This document shows positions 60,453 to 64,000 of a stretch of 64,000 nt of DNA, piece by piece. The notes beneath the pieces were generated by a model. The model had not been told where the DNA came from, searched no databases, and worked only from the letters and a program-made list of their open reading frames with translations. Position numbers and translations under genes: made by a program. Position 1 is the stretch's first letter, and every line of letters starts with the position of its first letter. Location of the stretch: positions 124,001 to 188,000 of the forward strand of contig NZ_FNOH01000002.1 of assembly GCF_900106535.1 (NCBI RefSeq). Direction: 5' to 3'. Source of the DNA: Myxococcus xanthus. Lineage in GTDB: Bacteria > Myxococcota > Myxococcia > Myxococcales > Myxococcaceae.

Positions 60453-61879
60453 GTTCCGACCTTGCGCATTCCGGCGGAAGCAGTCGTTGTCTGAGAACCG
60501 CTGGTGCCCGCCGCCGGGCGCACCACGCGGGGGAAGCGCACCACCACGTGCGTTCCCTTTCCTTCTTCCGAGCGCACCACCAGCGTGCCGCCGTGCGCCT
60601 CCACCACGCGCTTGGTGGTGACCAGCCCCAGTCCGTGGCCCGGCAGCCCGCGCACCTCAGGCGCGCGGAAGAAGGGCTGGAACAGTGAGGCCTGGGTGCC
60701 CGGCGCCATGCCGATGCCGTTGTCCACGACCTCCAGCACGGCCATGCCGTCCTCGGTGGCCACGCGCACCTTCACCCGGGGGTCGGGCCGGCCCGCCGAG
60801 TACTTCACCGCGTTGGTGAGCAGGTTGCGCGCACTCACCTGCAACAACTGTCCGGGGCAGTCCACCGCCACGCCGGGCTCCAGCTCCCGCTCCAGCGCCA
60901 CGCCCTGCGCCGCCGCCGTCTGCGCCACCTCCAGCAACACGGTGGTGACGGCCGTGTCCAGCTCACCCACCGTACTCTCGCCGCGCGTACCGGCGCGGCA
61001 GAAGCGCAGCAGCGCCTCGATGAGCTCGCCCATGCGAACAGCGCTGGACTCACACTGCGCCAGCATCTCCAGCGCGCCCGCGTCGTTCACCGCGCCGGTG
61101 CGGCGGATGAGCGTCAGGTAGCCCTTGAGCGGCGCCAGCGGGGAGATGAGGTCGTGCGCCACGCGCCGAGTGAAGGCGTCCAGTTCCTGGTTGTGCCGGC
61201 CCAGCTCCTCCAACTGCCCTTGGATGATGGCCTCCTGGCGCTTGAGCAGCGAGGTGACGCGCCAGCCCACCAGCGACGACAGGAGGATGGCCAGCAGCGT
61301 GGCACCCGCGCCCAGGGCGGTGTTGCGCACGCGCAGGTCCTCCAACCGGTTCACCAGCCTGCGTGCCTCGGCCGCATTCTCCTCCTCCAGCGCGCCGCCC
61401 AGCGCGTCCAGCTCCGCCGCCAACGGGCGGATGCGCTCGGCCAGGTGGCGCCGGGCCCGCTCCGCCTCGCGGCGCTGCGAGAAGATGGCCGCCGCGCGCA
61501 CCTGGTCCGCCAGCCCCTGGCACGCGGCGTTGAAGCGGTACCACAGCGCCTTCTCGCCCTGCGGGAGGTTGCGGGTGTACGCCTCCGACGAGGCGCGGAT
61601 GTCCGCCAGGATCTGCTCCATCACCGCGTCCGCGGCGCGGCGCTCGGCGTCACCCGTGGCGCGGACATGCGCCTCGATGGCGGCCTCCAGCGACAGCGCG
61701 TCCACGCGGATGCGGCCAATGGAGCCGGCCCGCTCCAGCGCCTCCTGCACCAACCCGTCCACCTGGCTGCCCGTGCGGACTTCCGTCCACAACGTGAAAG
61801 CAGTGACGGCGGACAGCAGGACGACCACGAAGAAGAAGCCGGCCCGGTAGCCGCGGATGGGGATGCGGGAGCTCGCCAC
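60449..61879 (-). CDS. Membrane sensor histidine kinase
   Basis: The 476-residue protein has an N-terminal membrane helix (GFFFVVVLLSAVTAFTLW), an extracytoplasmic helical domain of about 150 residues, a second membrane helix (TLLAILLSSLVGW), a HisKA box (RRVAHDLISPLAPLKGYL) and an HATPase domain (NLLTNAVKYSAG, VDNGIGM, GHGLGLVTTKRVV). Partner of the downstream regulator. The four-helix-like periplasmic domain suggests a CHASE3-type sensor. Confidence 0.9.
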   Translation of the reverse strand: MASSRIPIRGYRAGFFFVVVLLSAVTAFTLWTEVRTGSQVDGLVQEALERAGSIGRIRVDALSLEAAIEAHVRATGDAERRAADAVMEQILADIRASSEAYTRNLPQGEKALWYRFNAACQGLADQVRAAAIFSQRREAERARRHLAERIRPLAAELDALGGALEEENAAEARRLVNRLEDLRVRNTALGAGATLLAILLSSLVGWRVTSLLKRQEAIIQGQLEELGRHNQELDAFTRRVAHDLISPLAPLKGYLTLIRRTGAVNDAGALEMLAQCESSAVRMGELIEALLRFCRAGTRGESTVGELDTAVTTVLLEVAQTAAAQGVALERELEPGVAVDCPGQLLQVSARNLLTNAVKYSAGRPDPRVKVRVATEDGMAVLEVVDNGIGMAPGTQASLFQPFFRAPEVRGLPGHGLGLVTTKRVVEAHGGTLVVRSEEGKGTHVVVRFPRVVRPAAGTSGSQTTTASAGMRKVGT

Positions 61880-61924
61880 GCCGTTCCTCTATCACGGGGC
61901 CAGCGCCGCGCGTCCGGCGGGACT

Positions 61925-62392
61925 TCAGGGCGCCGTCGGGGCGACGTTCCCGGCCGCCGGGGGGGCAGCCGGCTGGGGCGGATTGTTCAACCGCCGCCGT
62001 GCACGCTCCAGCGCGGACTCGTACCAGACGTCCGACAGCTCCTCGTGCATCTCCTTCAGCTCCTTCAGTTCGTTGACCTCGCGCTCCAGCGCCAGCAACT
62101 GGGTGTTGTGCTCCTCCAGCGCGTGCCGGTCCGCCTCGGTGCGCACCAACTCTTCCAGCAGCGCCGCGCGCGCCTGCTCCGCTTCCGCGCGCTCCAGCAG
62201 CACCCGCTCCAGCGCGGACTCCAGTTGGGCCATGCGCAGCGCGAACGCCTCGGTCCGCTCCCGCTCCGCCTCGTACTCGCGACGCCACCGGTCCGCCTCG
62301 AGGACCTGGGCCTCCAGTCGCTCGAGCGGAATACCCGTCGCGCAACCCGTACCCAGGACGGCCAACGCTGTCGCGAAACAGAGGAACCGCAT
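61925..62392 (-). CDS. Coiled-coil lipoprotein
   Basis: The 155-residue protein starts MRFLCFATALAVLGTGCATG, a lipobox with Cys17. The rest to about residue 130 is a charged Glu/Leu/Arg-rich coiled coil, followed by a Pro/Ala tail (NNPPQPAAPPAAG). It resembles Lpp-like or TolA-like envelope spacers. The start is the ATG at 62392. It lies upstream of the kinase and is transcribed in the same direction. Confidence 0.75.
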   Translation of the reverse strand: MRFLCFATALAVLGTGCATGIPLERLEAQVLEADRWRREYEAERERTEAFALRMAQLESALERVLLERAEAEQARAALLEELVRTEADRHALEEHNTQLLALEREVNELKELKEMHEELSDVWYESALERARRRLNNPPQPAAPPAAGNVAPTAP

Positions 62393-62614
62393 GGACCATC
62401 TCTCCCACACCATGACCGCGCGACATGCGCGGCGAAGGTGCTGGGCCGACACCCTGCAACCAGATGACGCGCGCAGCTTGCTCAAGTGCTCCGTCATCGT
62501 CAAAGCAGCAACTGCCCGTCTGGGGAGCCTGCCCCCATTGTCGGAGCTCCAACTGCGGAGTTTCTCCCCACGGACATCCCCGCAAGATACCTGCTCTCCC
62601 TCTGACAACGCTGC

Positions 62615-62630
62615 TGGCACGCCGCCTGCT
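62615..62630 (+). promoter_or_regulatory. Candidate sigma-54 promoter for the Ala/Lys-rich gene
   Basis: TGGCACGCCGCCTGCT has GG and GC exactly 10 bp apart (-24/-12), matching TGGCAC-N5-[TC]TGC[AT] except for C in place of T. The gene at 62691 starts about 60 bp downstream with GGAG seven bases before its ATG. In a GC-rich genome such a match can arise by chance. Confidence 0.45.
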
Positions 62631-62690
62631 CAATCCCTCGCTCGCTGGGACGGCGCAATCTCGCGCCGTCGTTCGTCAACGGAGCTTTTC

Positions 62691-62933
62691 ATGAAGACCG
62701 TGTTCGCCGCCGCCCTCCTCGCCGCCGCCACCGCGTTCGCCAACACCCCGGCCCCCGCCGAGCCCGCTGCCGAAGCCAAGCCCGCCGCTGTCGAAGCCAA
62801 GCTCGAGGCCGCCGAGGCGCCCCAGGCCGAAGAGGCGAAGGCCGAGGCGGCCCCCGAGGCCAAGCCCGCCAAGAAGGCCACGAAGCCGGCGAAGAAGGCC
62901 ACCAAGGCCACCTCCGCTTCCGAAGCAAAGTAA
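62691..62933 (+). CDS. Small secreted Ala/Lys/Glu-rich protein
   Basis: The 80-residue protein has a signal peptide (MKTVFAAALLAAATAFA), then low-complexity Ala/Glu/Lys repeats (EAKPAAVEAKLEAAEAP) ending in Lys-rich KKATKPAKKATKAT. It resembles histone H1-like or KAPAxK tails but is exported. GGAG precedes the ATG by seven bases. A candidate sigma-54 promoter lies upstream and a strong hairpin downstream, suggesting a short independent transcript that may be abundant. Function unknown. Confidence 0.7.
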   Translation: MKTVFAAALLAAATAFANTPAPAEPAAEAKPAAVEAKLEAAEAPQAEEAKAEAAPEAKPAKKATKPAKKATKATSASEAK

Positions 62934-62962
62934 TCAAGATTTACGGCTTTATAGCCGGCACG

Positions 62963-62994
62963 CGGGGGTACCTCTTCCAAGGGAGGTACCCCCG
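62963..62994 (+). terminator. Strong hairpin after the Ala/Lys-rich gene
   Basis: CGGGGGTACCTC (62963-62974) and GAGGTACCCCCG (62983-62994) form a perfect 12-bp stem with an 8-nt loop. The following bases (TTGCATTT) are only weakly T-rich. Position, about 30 bp past the stop codon, fits a terminator. Confidence 0.75.
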
Positions 62995-63131
62995 TTGCAT
63001 TTGCGGGTCCATAAAAACCCGCTTTGCCTCGATTTCTGAGATGCCCTCTCGAAACGTCTATCGAGGTCCGAGAAAACCCATCCGGGTCAGGACTTTCGCA
63101 CACCCGTCAATCCGTCCAGTGAACGTGAGAT

Positions 63132-63160
63132 TTGACAGAAATAGAAGAAACCTGCTTAAT
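63132..63160 (+). promoter_or_regulatory. Candidate sigma-70 promoter for the GAF gene
   Basis: TTGACA at 63132-63137 is perfect; CTTAAT (63155-63160) follows with a 17-bp spacer, or TAATAT (63157-63162) with 19. It lies in the AT-richest host stretch of the window, about 60 bp before the ATG at 63220. A small hairpin TCCC/GGGA lies in the leader near 63184-63197. Confidence 0.6.
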
Positions 63161-63219
63161 ATGACTTCAGAGAATCACTGACTGTCCCGGATAGGGACGG
63201 AACTCAAACGAGCGCACCA

Positions 63220-63810
63220 ATGATCGAAGCCTTCTCGAAGGTGTCGGAAGCCTCGAAGCTGCTGCTGGAGAAGGGCCTGGGCCCGAGCACCGGCATGGAG
63301 GCGCTGCGCATGGTGGGCCACGCGCTGGGCGTGGACCGCGCGTACATCCTGGAGAACCGCGTGCAGGGCACGTACGGCCGGTTCATCACGGACATGCGCC
63401 ACGCCTGGGCGGAGCCGCCCACGCCGTCGCCGCTGGCCAACCCGGTGATGCGGGCCTTCTCCTTCCGCGAGTTCGCGCCGGGCTGGGTGGACATGCTGGA
63501 GGCCGGCATGGTGGTGGCGTGCCCCACCCGTGACGCGCCCCCGACGATAAAGGATTTGCTGGAGCGCCAGGGAACGCAGTCCATCCTCCTATGCCCCATC
63601 AACCCCTCCCGGCAGCAGTGGTGGGGCATGGTGGCCTTCGAGGACTGCCGCCGTCCCCGCGCCTGGAAGCCGGAGGAAGTGACGCTGCTCAAGTCCCTGG
63701 CGCGCGCGGTGGCGGCGTCCGTCCGACATGGGCAGATGCGCTCCTCCCTGGACCAGGTCCGAAACAGCCTGCGCCAGGCGGTCAGCCGCACCCCAGTGTC
63801 CGGCCCCTGA
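63220..63810 (+). CDS. GAF-domain protein
   Basis: The 196-residue protein is one GAF domain: ASKLLLEKGLGPSTGMEALRMVGHALGVDRAYILE at the start, LCPINPSRQQWWGMVAFEDC and WKPEEVTLLKSLARAVAASV at the end, with the usual sensor fold between. There is no output domain, so it would bind a small molecule and act on another protein. A short coiled tail follows. It is transcribed from the candidate promoter at 63132 toward the gene at 63927. Confidence 0.8.
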   Translation: MIEAFSKVSEASKLLLEKGLGPSTGMEALRMVGHALGVDRAYILENRVQGTYGRFITDMRHAWAEPPTPSPLANPVMRAFSFREFAPGWVDMLEAGMVVACPTRDAPPTIKDLLERQGTQSILLCPINPSRQQWWGMVAFEDCRRPRAWKPEEVTLLKSLARAVAASVRHGQMRSSLDQVRNSLRQAVSRTPVSGP

Positions 63811-63926
63811 ACGGCAGGCGGGCGGGGCGCCTGGCGGCTTGCCGGGGGGCAATGCCGACCCGTGCATGAGCGGACATTTCCAACGCCGGGTTTCTGCTAC
63901 CCTGGCCGCCCCCTTCGCTCACCGCC

Positions 63927-64000
63927 ATGTCCTCAATCGACCCCACCGCGATCAGCCGTCCGCGCTCGCCGGACATCATCAGCGGCTACCACCTCGACAA
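63927..64000 (+). CDS. Start of an unidentified gene, runs off the right edge
   Basis: Only about 24 residues are visible (MSSIDPTAISRP, then DIISGYHLD). The segment GYHLD before the edge would suit the beginning of a Ser/Thr kinase domain (xGYxL...), which are common in myxobacteria, but there is too little sequence to say. It shares direction with the GAF gene. Confidence 0.4.
   Translation, partial: MSSIDPTAISRPRSPDIISGYHLD

Overview
The window looks like the chromosome of a myxobacterium of the Myxococcaceae (Myxococcus, Corallococcus or Pyxidicoccus type). It is very GC-rich with strong third-position GC, so most long ORFs have antisense shadows. Several NtrC-type sigma-54 regulators are paired with histidine kinases, there are many lipoproteins, and the gene families are typical of that group. 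This taxonomic guess comes from gene content and composition; no marker gene is present.

Region 1 (1 to about 15,345) is the right-hand part of a prophage. It holds an early/replication module and an integration module, and no structural genes; the rest must lie to the left. A leftward sigma-70-like sigma factor gene runs off the left edge. A divergent control region (about 700-1187) follows. The rightward genes encode a VirE-type primase/helicase, a frameshifted beta-class DNA methyltransferase, a Cas4/AddB-like Fe-S nuclease, an SF2 helicase, an unknown replication-module protein, a family A DNA polymerase, a RuvC-like resolvase and an excisionase-like HTH protein. The integrase gene faces them. 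Three AT-richer cargo genes sit inside: a HEPN-like protein, a DUF3551-like secreted protein and an HNH-like nuclease. A 32-bp element occurs nine times, two copies leftward before the sigma gene and seven rightward before replication genes. It is proposed here as the phage promoter. Several copies end only 5-6 nt before a start codon, which suggests leaderless transcripts. The integrase gene abuts a comF fragment lacking its 5' part, so the phage probably integrated inside comF.

Region 2 (15.3-43 kb) is host chromosome: a Uma2-type nuclease, an M1 aminopeptidase, a LysM/peptidoglycan-binding protein overlapping a 1,982-residue ComEC-like metallo-hydrolase split by huge alanine-rich inserts, an arylamine N-acetyltransferase, a TPR/DUF3857/transglutaminase protein, a trehalose synthase-phosphatase fusion, a membrane protein, an NtrB/NtrC-like two-component pair, a BamA/TamA-like outer membrane protein and an arylsulfatase.

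Region 3 (43.2-49.0 kb, leftward) is a compact six-gene operon: S-adenosylmethionine decarboxylase, a DUF4178 protein, a 53-residue membrane peptide, a DUF350 membrane protein, a membrane-fused spermidine synthase and a Tat/lipoprotein FAD amine-oxidase-like enzyme. Together they look like a membrane-linked polyamine system.

Region 4 (49.1-64 kb) holds an alpha/beta hydrolase, a trigger-factor-like isomerase, a Pro/Ala-rich protein, a cyclophilin lipoprotein with an esterase and a YjbQ protein, an L,D-transpeptidase, an unusual zinc-finger SDR with SRPBCC and TerB-like neighbours, a second kinase/NtrC pair, a coiled-coil lipoprotein, a small secreted Ala/Lys-rich protein with a sigma-54-like promoter and a strong hairpin, a GAF protein and the start of a further gene.
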